The translations under genes were made by a program, and so were the position numbers. Positions 1 to 6,041 of a stretch of 10,156 nucleotides of DNA are shown here, in pieces. Source of the stretch: Desulfoprunum sp. (GTDB lineage: Bacteria > Desulfobacterota > Desulfobulbia > Desulfobulbales > Desulfocapsaceae); NCBI GenBank assembly GCA_030696435.1, contig JAUYSF010000109.1:1-10156 (forward strand), given 5' to 3'. A model generated the notes under the pieces. It searched no databases. It was not told the DNA's origin and saw only the letters and a list, made by a program, of their open reading frames with translations. How positions within the stretch are numbered: position 1 is the first letter of the stretch; each line of letters starts with the position of its first letter.

Positions 1-81
1 GGCGTCGGTGTCGCCGTAGATGACACGGCAGGTGGCCCGATGGATATGGGCTGTCTTTGCTGTTTCCATGATTGCGGTCAT
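1..81 (-). CDS. Acyl-CoA thioesterase, YbgC/4-hydroxybenzoyl-CoA thioesterase (hotdog) family, N-terminal fragment
   Basis: Only the first 27 codons are inside the window; the gene continues past the left edge. The visible protein ends in RVIYGDTDA, which resembles the conserved start of YbgC-type hotdog thioesterases (Y-x-D-T-D-A/M), where the aspartate takes part in thioester hydrolysis. Family members cleave short- to medium-chain or aromatic acyl-CoAs in the cytoplasm; the substrate here cannot be told. Two in-frame ATGs exist. The one at 81 overlaps the TGA of the upstream gene as ATGA, suggesting translational coupling; the one at 69 lies 8 bp after that stop. Neither has a strong Shine-Dalgarno sequence, so the coupled start is preferred. 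It is the third gene of the hom operon, and its relation to threonine synthesis is unclear. The family call rests on one short motif. Confidence 0.6.
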   Translation of the reverse strand, partial: MTAIMETAKTAHIHRATCRVIYGDTDA

Positions 82-1298
82 CTCAGCCCGAGGAGTTTTT
101 CAATGAGATATTCCCCCCGCTCCATTCTGTTATGGCGTGCCTGATCCAGGGCCAGGCAGTCTTTTTCGGAGAAGTTGCACATTGAGCCCTGGCCTGTTTC
201 CCGCGAGTCGTAGAGCATGGTGGGGACTGGTTCGGAGGTATGGGTGCGCAGGGCCAGCGGGGTGAAATGGTCCATGGTGACAACTACCCGGAAATCCTGG
301 TTATCGGCCCGCAGGCTCGCTATTATGGGGCGGACTATGCGGCCGTCGAAATCTTCGATGGCCTGGATTTTGTCGGCCAAAAGCCCCTGGTGGCCTGCCT
401 CGTCCGGGGCCTCGACATGCACAAAGACGAAGTCCTCGGTCCTCAGGGCCTCGATGGCTGCCTGGGCCTTGCCTTCATAGTTGGTATCGATATAACCGGT
501 GGCCCCGGGGACCTGCGGCACGGAAAGACCGGCGATAACCCCGAGGCCTTTGAGGAGATCGACGGCGCTGATCATGCTGCCGGTGATATTGAAGCGTTTC
601 TGCAGGGTCGGGACACTCGGCATCCGACCTTCCCCCCAGAGCCAGACGGCGGTGGCGGGATTTTTGCCGTCTTCTAGCCGGCGACGATTGACGGGGTGGC
701 TGGCGAGGGTCGTCTGGACCTGGGTCAGCAGTCTTTTCCAGCGGGCATCACCCAGATAGCGCTGCCAGTGTTCGGTGACATCCTTTTCGATAAAATCGTG
801 GGGTGGCACGGTGGAAAAATCAGGATAATCACCCGTGACGACCACAAGATTTCTGTAACTGACGCCGGGGTGGAAGTGAAAAACTTCGTCTGCACAATCC
901 TTCTCTAAGGCTGCAATAAGTTCATGGGCCTCAGGAGTTGTGATGTGACCGGCAGCAAAATCGCGCATGGTGGTGGAGCCGGTGTCGTGGTGTTCCAGAG
1001 TTACCAGATTACAGCGGAAAGCGGTTTCATCGTCCGCCAGTCGGATGCCCATGGCGGCGGCCTCCAAGGGGGCTCGGCCGGTGTAATACAATTCCGGGTT
1101 GTAGCCGAGAAGTGAGAGGTTCGCCACATCGCTACCGGGCGGGTAGCCTTTGGGCACGGTGTGATTAAGAAAGAATTCGCCCTTGCGGCAGAGGTCATCG
1201 ATTGCGGGAATGTGAGCGGCTTCCAGCGGAGTGCGGTTGCCGAGCTCGGCAAGGGGATGGTCGCCCATGCCATCGCCGACCAGAATCAGGTATTTCAT
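78..1298 (-). CDS. apgM: Archaeal-type cofactor-independent phosphoglycerate mutase homologue; probable homoserine kinase
   Basis: A 406-residue protein of the alkaline-phosphatase superfamily, of the aPGAM (archaeal-type 2,3-bisphosphoglycerate-independent phosphoglycerate mutase) group. Visible motifs: the N-terminal metal site GDGMGD (residues 8-13); PPGSDVANLSLLGY around Ser56, the expected phospho-acceptor; D299 and H303 in PDEAGH; D343-H344 in the TMDH motif; and H353 in LRTHT, together giving the usual two-metal ligand set. Length is normal for the family. It starts 15 bp after the hom stop codon, with a weak GAG-type RBS. aPGAM-like proteins next to threonine genes form a recognised subgroup annotated as proposed homoserine kinase (TIGR02535). 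The operon context therefore points to ATP-dependent phosphorylation of homoserine, although glycolytic mutase activity (3-phosphoglycerate to 2-phosphoglycerate) cannot be excluded. The family assignment is firm; the homoserine kinase role is inferred from context. Confidence 0.88.
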   Translation of the reverse strand: MKYLILVGDGMGDHPLAELGNRTPLEAAHIPAIDDLCRKGEFFLNHTVPKGYPPGSDVANLSLLGYNPELYYTGRAPLEAAAMGIRLADDETAFRCNLVTLEHHDTGSTTMRDFAAGHITTPEAHELIAALEKDCADEVFHFHPGVSYRNLVVVTGDYPDFSTVPPHDFIEKDVTEHWQRYLGDARWKRLLTQVQTTLASHPVNRRRLEDGKNPATAVWLWGEGRMPSVPTLQKRFNITGSMISAVDLLKGLGVIAGLSVPQVPGATGYIDTNYEGKAQAAIEALRTEDFVFVHVEAPDEAGHQGLLADKIQAIEDFDGRIVRPIIASLRADNQDFRVVVTMDHFTPLALRTHTSEPVPTMLYDSRETGQGSMCNFSEKDCLALDQARHNRMERGEYLIEKLLGLR

Positions 1299-1313
1299 CG
1301 GTTTCTCGTGCGG

Positions 1314-2621
1314 CTATTTGTCGTCGACCAAGACCCGGATCTTGATGGTCGTATCGGTGCAGAAGGGCAGGGCATCAATCTCGCTGATCGCCTTTTCGAC
1401 GGCTTCCTCTGAGGCAAGGTGCGATCTGAAGACGATATGCACCGGCTCGTCATCCTGTCGGCCTTTCTGCATGACGGATTGAATCGAAATGCCATATTTG
1501 CCGAAGATGCCCGCTATCGTCGAGAGGACACCGGGTTGATCGAGGGCTGTGACCCGGAAATAATACGGGCAGGTCAGCCGGCTCATCGGGGTGATCGTCG
1601 GTTCGCCGATGAACTGCGGCTGGTAGGACAGGGCCGGAACCCGGTTGATCGATCCTGCCAGGATATTCCTGCCGATATCCACCACATCTGCCGCCACCGC
1701 GCTGCCGGTCGGCATCATGCCGGCCCCCAGGCCATAGAGCAGGACGTCGCCCACGGTATCGCCGGTGAACTGGATGGCATTATAGGCGCCGTTGATATTG
1801 GCGAGCATATGGCTGATCGGCACCATGGTCGGATGGACCCGGGCCTCGACATGGTCGCCATGGTTGCGGCTGATAGCCAGCAGCTTGATGCGGTAGCCGA
1901 ATTCACGGGCGAAATCGATATCGATTGGCCTGATCCCGCTGATCCCCTCGACTGTAATATCGTCGAGTTTTACATGCAGGCCGTAGGCGATTGTCATGAG
2001 TATCGCCAGCTTGTGGGCGGTATCAATACCTTCGACATCATAGGTCGGATCGGCCTCGGCAAAACCTTTCTGCTGGGCATCTTTTAAGACCTCGGCAAAC
2101 GGGGTGCCGTGGTCGGTCATCTGGGTGAGGATATAGTTGGCAGTGCCGTTCATGATCCCCTGGATCGCCTCAATGCGGTTGGCAACCAGACCTTCCTTCA
2201 GCGATTTGATGACCGGGATGCCGCCACCGACGCTGGCCTCAAAACCTACCTCGACATTATTGGCGACAGCCGCGGCAAAAATCTCGCGCCCGTGGATGGA
2301 AAGCAGGGCCTTGTTAGCGGTGACCACGTGCTTGCCCTTGTTGATTGCTGCCAGGATAAATGATCTGGCGGGTTCGATGCCGCCGATGAGTTCGACGACG
2401 ATATCAATGCTGGGATCATTGAAGATGTCGTTGGCATCAGCACTGAGAGTCACGGCTTGGAGGTGGTCCGGCAGTTTTTTGATATTGATGTCGGCGATCC
2501 TGGCAAGGACCATGGCGGCACCGGTCTTCTGGGTCAGTCGTTCCTGCTGCTCATAAAGAGTTTGCGCCAGACCGCTGCCTACAGTGCCGAAACCGATGAT
2601 GCCGATGCGAATTTCTTTCAT
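1314..2621 (-). CDS. hom: Homoserine dehydrogenase with C-terminal ACT domain
   Basis: Catalyses NAD(P)H-dependent reduction of aspartate 4-semialdehyde to homoserine, the branch point to threonine and methionine. The 435-residue protein has the Rossmann motif GFGTVG (10-15), the TANK lysine (K104), the family signature around GIMNGTANYIL (155-165), and the catalytic segment with E189, D195, D200 and K204 (the conserved lysine). An ACT regulatory domain spans about 353-430 (RVTALDQPGVLSTIAGIFG), the usual place for threonine feedback inhibition in bacterial Hom. The ATG at 2621 is chosen because the Rossmann fold begins straight after it. The frame stays open upstream to a GTG at 2681, but those 20 residues are basic and unlike the family. 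First gene of a three-gene minus-strand operon, 15 bp from the next. Function is very secure. Confidence 0.96.
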   Translation of the reverse strand: MKEIRIGIIGFGTVGSGLAQTLYEQQERLTQKTGAAMVLARIADINIKKLPDHLQAVTLSADANDIFNDPSIDIVVELIGGIEPARSFILAAINKGKHVVTANKALLSIHGREIFAAAVANNVEVGFEASVGGGIPVIKSLKEGLVANRIEAIQGIMNGTANYILTQMTDHGTPFAEVLKDAQQKGFAEADPTYDVEGIDTAHKLAILMTIAYGLHVKLDDITVEGISGIRPIDIDFAREFGYRIKLLAISRNHGDHVEARVHPTMVPISHMLANINGAYNAIQFTGDTVGDVLLYGLGAGMMPTGSAVAADVVDIGRNILAGSINRVPALSYQPQFIGEPTITPMSRLTCPYYFRVTALDQPGVLSTIAGIFGKYGISIQSVMQKGRQDDEPVHIVFRSHLASEEAVEKAISEIDALPFCTDTTIKIRVLVDDK

Positions 2622-2649
2622 GATGCTCTTGGATAATGAATGGTAGGTA

Positions 2650-2667
2650 CGTTTCTTTTTCGAGAAA
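2650..2667 (-). other. Short inverted repeat in the hom 5' leader
   Basis: The plus strand reads CTTTTTC-GA-GAAAAAG, two 7-base arms about a 2-base centre, lying 30 to 45 bases upstream of the hom ATG. It could form a weak A/U-rich hairpin or be a protein-binding dyad. It is not a convincing attenuator: the stem is A/U-rich and the leader has no run of threonine codons. Confidence 0.35.
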
Positions 2668-2740
2668 AAGAGGCCGAACACAGTTTAGGGGAGAATGGGG
2701 CGTGGTTGATTAAGCATTTTCTTTTCGTGACAATCTGAGA

Positions 2741-2769
2741 AAAATACCCGCTTTCCGGCTGAAAGTCAA
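2741..2769 (-). promoter_or_regulatory. Candidate sigma70-type promoter of the hom operon
   Basis: On the minus strand TTGACT (2769-2764) is followed after exactly 17 bp by TATTTT (2746-2741), a 5/6 match to the -35 box and a 4/6 match to the -10 box. Transcription would begin near 2734, giving a leader of about 110 nt before the hom ATG. The spacer contains CTTTC-N5-GAAAG, a small inverted repeat that could be a repressor site. Inferred from consensus only. Confidence 0.5.
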
Positions 2770-3021
2770 AACGTTAGAAAGATATTTTTCTGGCCTCGGA
2801 ATTGAATTTGAGATATAGTTGCCACTTGCTCGATTTTGGGTCGGGACCATGATGACTGCGCCCTCGGAATCACTGCAGCACCTGCTGTGAGGCCGGTGTG
2901 CATTCTACTTTTGCGGTCTTGCATTGGCCCCGCTCAAAGGTTCTACCGCCTCTGATTGTTTCACTCGACGAGTATTTCGGGAAATATTTCTATCATGTAA
3001 CGTGTAAAAAGGAGAACGACG
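2770..3021. other. Divergent intergenic region between the hom promoter and adk
   Basis: About 250 bp with no credible gene. Going rightwards, a TATAGT box at 2814-2819 matches a -10 element 5/6 but has no good -35 partner. Just before adk are two adjoining small dyads: ACTCG-A-CGAGT (2963-2973) and TATTTC-GG-GAAATA (2973-2986), followed by TATCAT (2991-2996), a possible -10 element. The adk promoter probably lies here, but no hexamer pair is convincing. Confidence 0.4.
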
Positions 3022-3702
3022 ATGGGTAAGAATATTCTGGTCTTCGGACCAAACGGCAGCGGTAAAGGTACTCAGGGCGCGATTGTCCAGAAGAAGTTCA
3101 ATATCCCGCATATTGAGTCCGGTGCCATTTTCCGTGAGCATATTGTTGGCGGAACCGAACTGGGCAAAAAGGCTAAAGAGTATATTGACAAAGGTGATCT
3201 GGTTCCCGATGAGCTGACCATTCCGATGATGGTTGCCCGTTTGCTGAAAGAGGACTGCAAGAGTGGCTGGATACTTGACGGTTTTCCCCGTTCTAAGGAT
3301 CAGGCTATCACCCTGGCAAAAACCCTGGTTGACAACGGCCTGGCGCTCGACTATGTCATCGAAATCATTCTTGATCGTCAGATTGCCAAGGAGCGGATCA
3401 TGGGCCGCAGGCTCTGTGTTAATGACAACAATCATCCGAACCATATCGCTTTTGATGCCATAAAACCGGTCGAAAAAGACGGCAAATTAGTCTGCCGTGT
3501 CTGTGGTGGTGAGTTGAAGACCCGTGCCGATGATCAGGATGAAGAAGCGATCAGCAAACGTCACAATATCTATTATGACAACGTTACCGGCACTATGGCA
3601 GCGGTCAATTATTTCAAAGAGGTTAAAGGACCCAAGGTCATCTCTGTTGACGGTTCTACCTCAATAGGTGCGGTAACCGAAGCCATTATGAAAGAGCTGT
3701 AA
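3022..3702 (+). CDS. adk: Adenylate kinase, long form with metal-binding LID (Desulfovibrio type)
   Basis: Cytoplasmic nucleoside monophosphate kinase: ATP + AMP to 2 ADP, setting the adenylate energy charge. The 226-residue protein begins with the P-loop GPNGSGKGT (9-17), has the signature DGFPRSKDQA (86-95), the GRR segment (128-130) opening the LID, and the late arginine region RADDQDEEAISKR (168-180). The LID carries C132-X5-H138-X19-C158-X2-C161. This is the Cys3-His metal arrangement described for Desulfovibrio gigas adenylate kinase, which binds zinc, cobalt or iron, rather than the common four-cysteine zinc LID. The His-to-Cys gap is 19 here against 15 in that protein, as far as I recall its sequence. 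The AMP-side motif reads ESGAIFR (32-38) instead of the usual STGDMLR, also seen in Desulfovibrio. The start has a strong AAGGAGA Shine-Dalgarno sequence. Followed by its own terminator, so probably monocistronic. Confidence 0.96.
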   Translation: MGKNILVFGPNGSGKGTQGAIVQKKFNIPHIESGAIFREHIVGGTELGKKAKEYIDKGDLVPDELTIPMMVARLLKEDCKSGWILDGFPRSKDQAITLAKTLVDNGLALDYVIEIILDRQIAKERIMGRRLCVNDNNHPNHIAFDAIKPVEKDGKLVCRVCGGELKTRADDQDEEAISKRHNIYYDNVTGTMAAVNYFKEVKGPKVISVDGSTSIGAVTEAIMKEL

Positions 3703-3712
3703 CAGACCCGGA

Positions 3713-3741
3713 GTGAAATCGCGACCTGTTGTAGATTTCAC
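3713..3741 (+). other. Perfect 8-bp hairpin downstream of adk
   Basis: GTGAAATC (3713-3720) and GATTTCAC (3734-3741) are perfect reverse complements around a 13-base loop. The hairpin starts 10 bp after the adk stop and lies just before the terminator. It has no T-tract, so it is not a terminator itself; it may protect the mRNA 3' end or be a protein site. Confidence 0.55.
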
Positions 3742-3753
3742 CGAGAGCTGAGC

Positions 3754-3790
3754 AAAGGGGCATACCTGATAGAGGGGATGCCCCTTTTTT
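3754..3790 (+). terminator. Rho-independent terminator of adk
   Basis: AAAGGGGCAT (3754-3763) pairs perfectly with ATGCCCCTTT (3778-3787) across a 14-base loop, and the right arm runs into six T residues (3785-3790). GC-rich stem plus T-tract is the classical intrinsic terminator. It separates adk from the cobA-hemD gene 58 bp further on, so that gene either has a promoter hidden in the short gap or depends on read-through. Confidence 0.88.
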
Positions 3791-3848
3791 GTCGGATATC
3801 TTTGCCGATTTGGAATCAGATTTTTGAAATAACGGAGCTATTGACGCA

Positions 3849-5426
3849 TTGTCCGCATTGATTATGGAAGAACAAACGAAAAAACAGAAGCTGGGAAAGG
3901 TCTATCTGGTTGGTGCAGGTCCGGGGGACCCCGGCTTGATTACGGTGCGTGGTAAACAGTTGCTCGAAAGGGCTGAGGTCGTGGTTTATGACTATCTGGC
4001 CAGCACGAGACTGCTCAAACACATCCCGAAGGATGCCGAACTGGTTTATGCCGGCAAAAAGGGTGGTGTGCAGCATACCCACACTCAGGAAGAAATCAAT
4101 CAGATGCTGGTGGATTTTGCCCTGCGCGGCAAAACCGTTATCCGTCTCAAGGGAGGGGATCCTTTTATCTTCGGGCGGGGAGGCGAAGAGGTCCAGGAAC
4201 TGGCCGCCCAAGGTATTCCCTTTGAGGTCGTGCCAGGGGTGACGTCTGCCACAGCGGCTGCAACCTACGCCGGAATTCCGATCACCCATCGGGATTACAC
4301 GGCCTCCGTAGCCTTTATCACCGGCCATGAAGATCCGACCAAGGAACAGACGAATATCGACTGGCCAAAGCTGGCAACGGGAGCTGGCACTCTGGTGATC
4401 TATATGGGGATCAAGAACCTGCCAATCATTGTCGGAAAGCTTCTCAAATACGGACGCGCCCCTCAAACTCCGGTTGCCATTGTCCGCTGGGCCTCGACTC
4501 CTGAACAGCAGTCGGTCGTCGGGACGCTTGAGACGATTGTCGATCGGGTTCGAGAAACGGGCATCAAACCCCCTTCGCTGATTATCGTTGGTGAAGTAGT
4601 CAAGCTGCGCGATACTATCGACTGGTTTGAAAAACGGCCGCTGTTCGGCAAAAGAATTATCGTCACCCGGACTCGGGAGCAGGCAAGTGATCTCGTGGCG
4701 GGTCTCGAAGAGTCGGGGGCCTACTGTCTTGAGTATTCCACCATTAATATCCAGCCGACGGATTCCTATGATATCCTTGACAGTGAGCTTGAGCGCCTCA
4801 ATGAATATCACTGGATTATCTTTACCTCCCTGAATGGCGTGGAATATTTTTTCAACAGACTCCATGCCAGAGGCATGGACGCCCGCAATCTGAAAGGTCC
4901 TGGAATTGCCGTGGTAGGCAAGAGTACCGCGGAGCTCCTGCTGAAATATGGCATAAGGGCAGACCTTATACCTAGCACTTTTACAGGAGAAGGACTGGCG
5001 GAAAGCCTGCTCGATCAGGGCGTGGAGGGACGCAACATTCTTATTCCGCGGGCCGAACAGAGCCGGGAGATCCTCCCCGAGACTCTGCGCGGGGCAGGGG
5101 CCCGAGTGACCGTTGCCCCGGTCTACAAGAATGTCCAGCCTCAGGGACGAAAGGATGCCCTGCGGGCCGAATTGGAAACGGGCAAAGTTAATATGGTGAC
5201 CTTTACCAGCTCTTCCACTGTGACAAATTTTCTGACCATGGTTGATGCGGCAAATCAGGAAGAGCTTGAAAGGCTGCTGGCCGGGGTGAAGATTGCCGCA
5301 ATAGGACCGATTACGGCCAAGACGATTACCGATAATGGACTGAAGGTGGATGTGCAGCCTGAAACATTCACTATTCCAGAGATGATCCAGGCAATTCTTG
5401 ACTTCTATGCGGAGAAAAAGGAATAA
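3849..5426 (+). CDS. cobA-hemD: Fused uroporphyrinogen-III C-methyltransferase / uroporphyrinogen-III synthase (CobA-HemD)
   Basis: A bifunctional cytoplasmic tetrapyrrole enzyme of 525 residues. Residues about 16-258 are the S-adenosylmethionine-dependent methyltransferase (SUMT), with VGAGPGDPGL (21-30), the RLKGGDPFIFGRGGEE segment (99-114) and PGVTSATAAATYAGIP. It methylates uroporphyrinogen III at C2 and C7 to give precorrin-2. Residues about 265-520 are HemD, recognisable from GKRIIVTRTREQ, IIFTSLNGVEYF, NILIPRAEQSRE and VTFTSSSTVTNF; it cyclises hydroxymethylbilane to uroporphyrinogen III. Such fusions are common in clostridia and deltaproteobacteria. In sulfate reducers precorrin-2 leads to siroheme (for dissimilatory sulfite reductase), cobalamin and heme made by the alternative siroheme route. 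The start is probably TTG at 3849, 11 bp after GGAG (3834-3837); the first ATG at 3864 has no RBS. Function is secure; the exact start is less so. Confidence 0.94.
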   Translation: MSALIMEEQTKKQKLGKVYLVGAGPGDPGLITVRGKQLLERAEVVVYDYLASTRLLKHIPKDAELVYAGKKGGVQHTHTQEEINQMLVDFALRGKTVIRLKGGDPFIFGRGGEEVQELAAQGIPFEVVPGVTSATAAATYAGIPITHRDYTASVAFITGHEDPTKEQTNIDWPKLATGAGTLVIYMGIKNLPIIVGKLLKYGRAPQTPVAIVRWASTPEQQSVVGTLETIVDRVRETGIKPPSLIIVGEVVKLRDTIDWFEKRPLFGKRIIVTRTREQASDLVAGLEESGAYCLEYSTINIQPTDSYDILDSELERLNEYHWIIFTSLNGVEYFFNRLHARGMDARNLKGPGIAVVGKSTAELLLKYGIRADLIPSTFTGEGLAESLLDQGVEGRNILIPRAEQSREILPETLRGAGARVTVAPVYKNVQPQGRKDALRAELETGKVNMVTFTSSSTVTNFLTMVDAANQEELERLLAGVKIAAIGPITAKTITDNGLKVDVQPETFTIPEMIQAILDFYAEKKE

Positions 5427-5448
5427 AGTATTTCAGGATGTATATGTC

Positions 5449-5476
5449 CATGGCGGGCCATGAGCCTGTCCGGGCT
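5449..5476. other. Two small inverted repeats downstream of cobA-hemD
   Basis: CATGGC-GG-GCCATG (5449-5462) is a near-perfect palindrome, and AGCC-N6-GGCT (5463-5466 with 5473-5476) follows at once, ending in TTT. Together they could act as a weak transcription end for cobA-hemD, but there is no real T-tract. The 64 bp between the stop codon and the repeat at 5491 contain nothing else recognisable. Confidence 0.3.
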
Positions 5477-5490
5477 TTGCCTGCCGACTG

Positions 5491-5618
5491 ATTCCAATAC
5501 CAAATCAAGCGATAATTTTGTCGGCTACGCTGTGCAATACCTCGCCGCCGCACATGTATGTACTGTCTCGTCGCTGCTCGCTTGCCTTCGCGTCCTCATC
5601 TTGATGTGGAAATGGAAT
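5491..5618. repeat. MITE-like repeat, left copy (128 bp)
   Basis: A 128-bp element bounded by imperfect 19-bp terminal inverted repeats: ATTCCAATACCAAATCAAG on the left and, read on the other strand from the right end, ATTCCATTTCCACATCAAG, identical at 16 of 19 positions. A second copy in the same orientation lies at 6042-6166. The 3' halves are nearly identical between copies (shared core TGTATGTACTGTCTCGTCGC), while the 5' interiors have drifted and differ by a 3-base insertion. It has no coding capacity of its own. No clear target-site duplication is visible. The size, terminal inverted repeats and second copy fit a miniature inverted-repeat transposable element; the element family is not one I recognise. 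Confidence 0.8.
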
Positions 5619-5672
5619 GAAATGGTATCTCAGGCTGGTGCCGTCATGTATCTCTTTCGGGAAACAGCTGAC

Positions 5673-5677
5673 AGGAG
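5673..5677 (+). promoter_or_regulatory. Ribosome binding site fixing the CULT gene start
   Basis: AGGAG with a 7-base spacer to ATG 5685. This decides against in-frame upstream starts at 5460, 5604, 5622 and 5646, the earliest of which would translate the repeat at 5491-5618. Confidence 0.75.
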
Positions 5678-5684
5678 CCACGAG

Positions 5685-6032
5685 ATGGATGAGGCAGGGG
5701 CGTTGGAGGAAGAGAGCCAGGGTGGGCGTGGTCTCTTCTGCAGGCGGTGCGGCTATCGTATCACCGGTGAGGATAACCGTATCACGATCAATGGCTCCCA
5801 CACCCACACCTTTTTCAACCCTACGGGGATTCTCTTTGAGTTGGCCTGCTTTAAAAATGCACCCGGCTGCTCTGTCCACGGCCAAGCCAGCGGGCATTTC
5901 AGCTGGTTTGCCGGGTATCAGTGGCGTATCGTCCTCTGCGGGCAATGCGCTACCCATCTCGGCTGGCGGTTTGAAAGTCTCGATGCGACCTTTTTCTGCC
6001 TCATCATCCCTCATCTGACAGATGGTCTGTGA
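5685..6032 (+). CDS. Stand-alone CULT (cereblon-type thalidomide-binding) domain protein
   Basis: A 115-residue protein that is essentially one CULT domain, the beta-tent ligand-binding fold of human cereblon. Visible: zinc cysteines C19-X2-C22 (FCRRCG) and C85-X2-C88 (LCGQCATHLGW); N45-P46-x-G, matching the NPHG of cereblon; and the segment FSWFAGYQW. The aromatic cage is complete: W74, W80 and W94 have the same spacing to each other and to the second cysteine pair as W380, W386 and W400 in human cereblon. F72 replaces the cereblon histidine before SW, as I recall for bacterial homologues. Bacterial members such as the Magnetospirillum protein bind thalidomide and uridine, but their cellular role is unknown. 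The ATG at 5685 is chosen for an ideal AGGAG (5673-5677) 7 bp upstream; it gives the usual single-domain length. No signal peptide or membrane segment, so cytoplasmic. The gene lies between two direct repeats. Confidence 0.88.
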   Translation: MDEAGALEEESQGGRGLFCRRCGYRITGEDNRITINGSHTHTFFNPTGILFELACFKNAPGCSVHGQASGHFSWFAGYQWRIVLCGQCATHLGWRFESLDATFFCLIIPHLTDGL

Positions 6033-6041
6033 TGGCCTGTA

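Noticed and set aside
1419..2087. 222-codon plus-strand open frame opposite hom
   Set aside because: Antisense shadow of a well-conserved dehydrogenase, with no recognisable domain; long opposite-strand frames are common in GC-rich genes.
2622..2681. Upstream GTG start for hom, adding 20 residues
   Set aside because: The added residues are basic, translate the A/U-rich inverted repeat and precede the normal start of the Rossmann fold; homologues begin at the MKEIRIGIIG methionine.
2685..2717. Ten-residue leader peptide (MLNQPRPILP) upstream of hom
   Set aside because: It contains no threonine and one isoleucine, has a poor RBS, and is not followed by a GC-rich terminator hairpin. Chance is the simpler explanation.
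2849..2890. Thirteen-codon open frame MMTAPSESLQHLL in the hom-adk gap
   Set aside because: Weak RBS, no repeats of regulatory codons, no downstream attenuator and far from adk; not supported as a gene.
2905..3444. 179-codon minus-strand open frame over the start of adk
   Set aside because: It overlaps the adk coding region antisense and shows no domain; adk is certain.
5460..5684. N-terminal extension of the CULT gene to a start at 5460, giving 190 residues
   Set aside because: The extra 75 residues translate the non-coding repeat and unrelated DNA and have no RBS at the start. The AGGAG before 5685 and the usual single-domain length favour the short form.
5505..6014. 169-codon open frame on the minus strand opposite the CULT gene
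   Set aside because: It has no recognisable motif, runs into the left repeat, and lies antisense to a gene with a clear domain and an ideal RBS. It is a shadow of the CULT reading frame.
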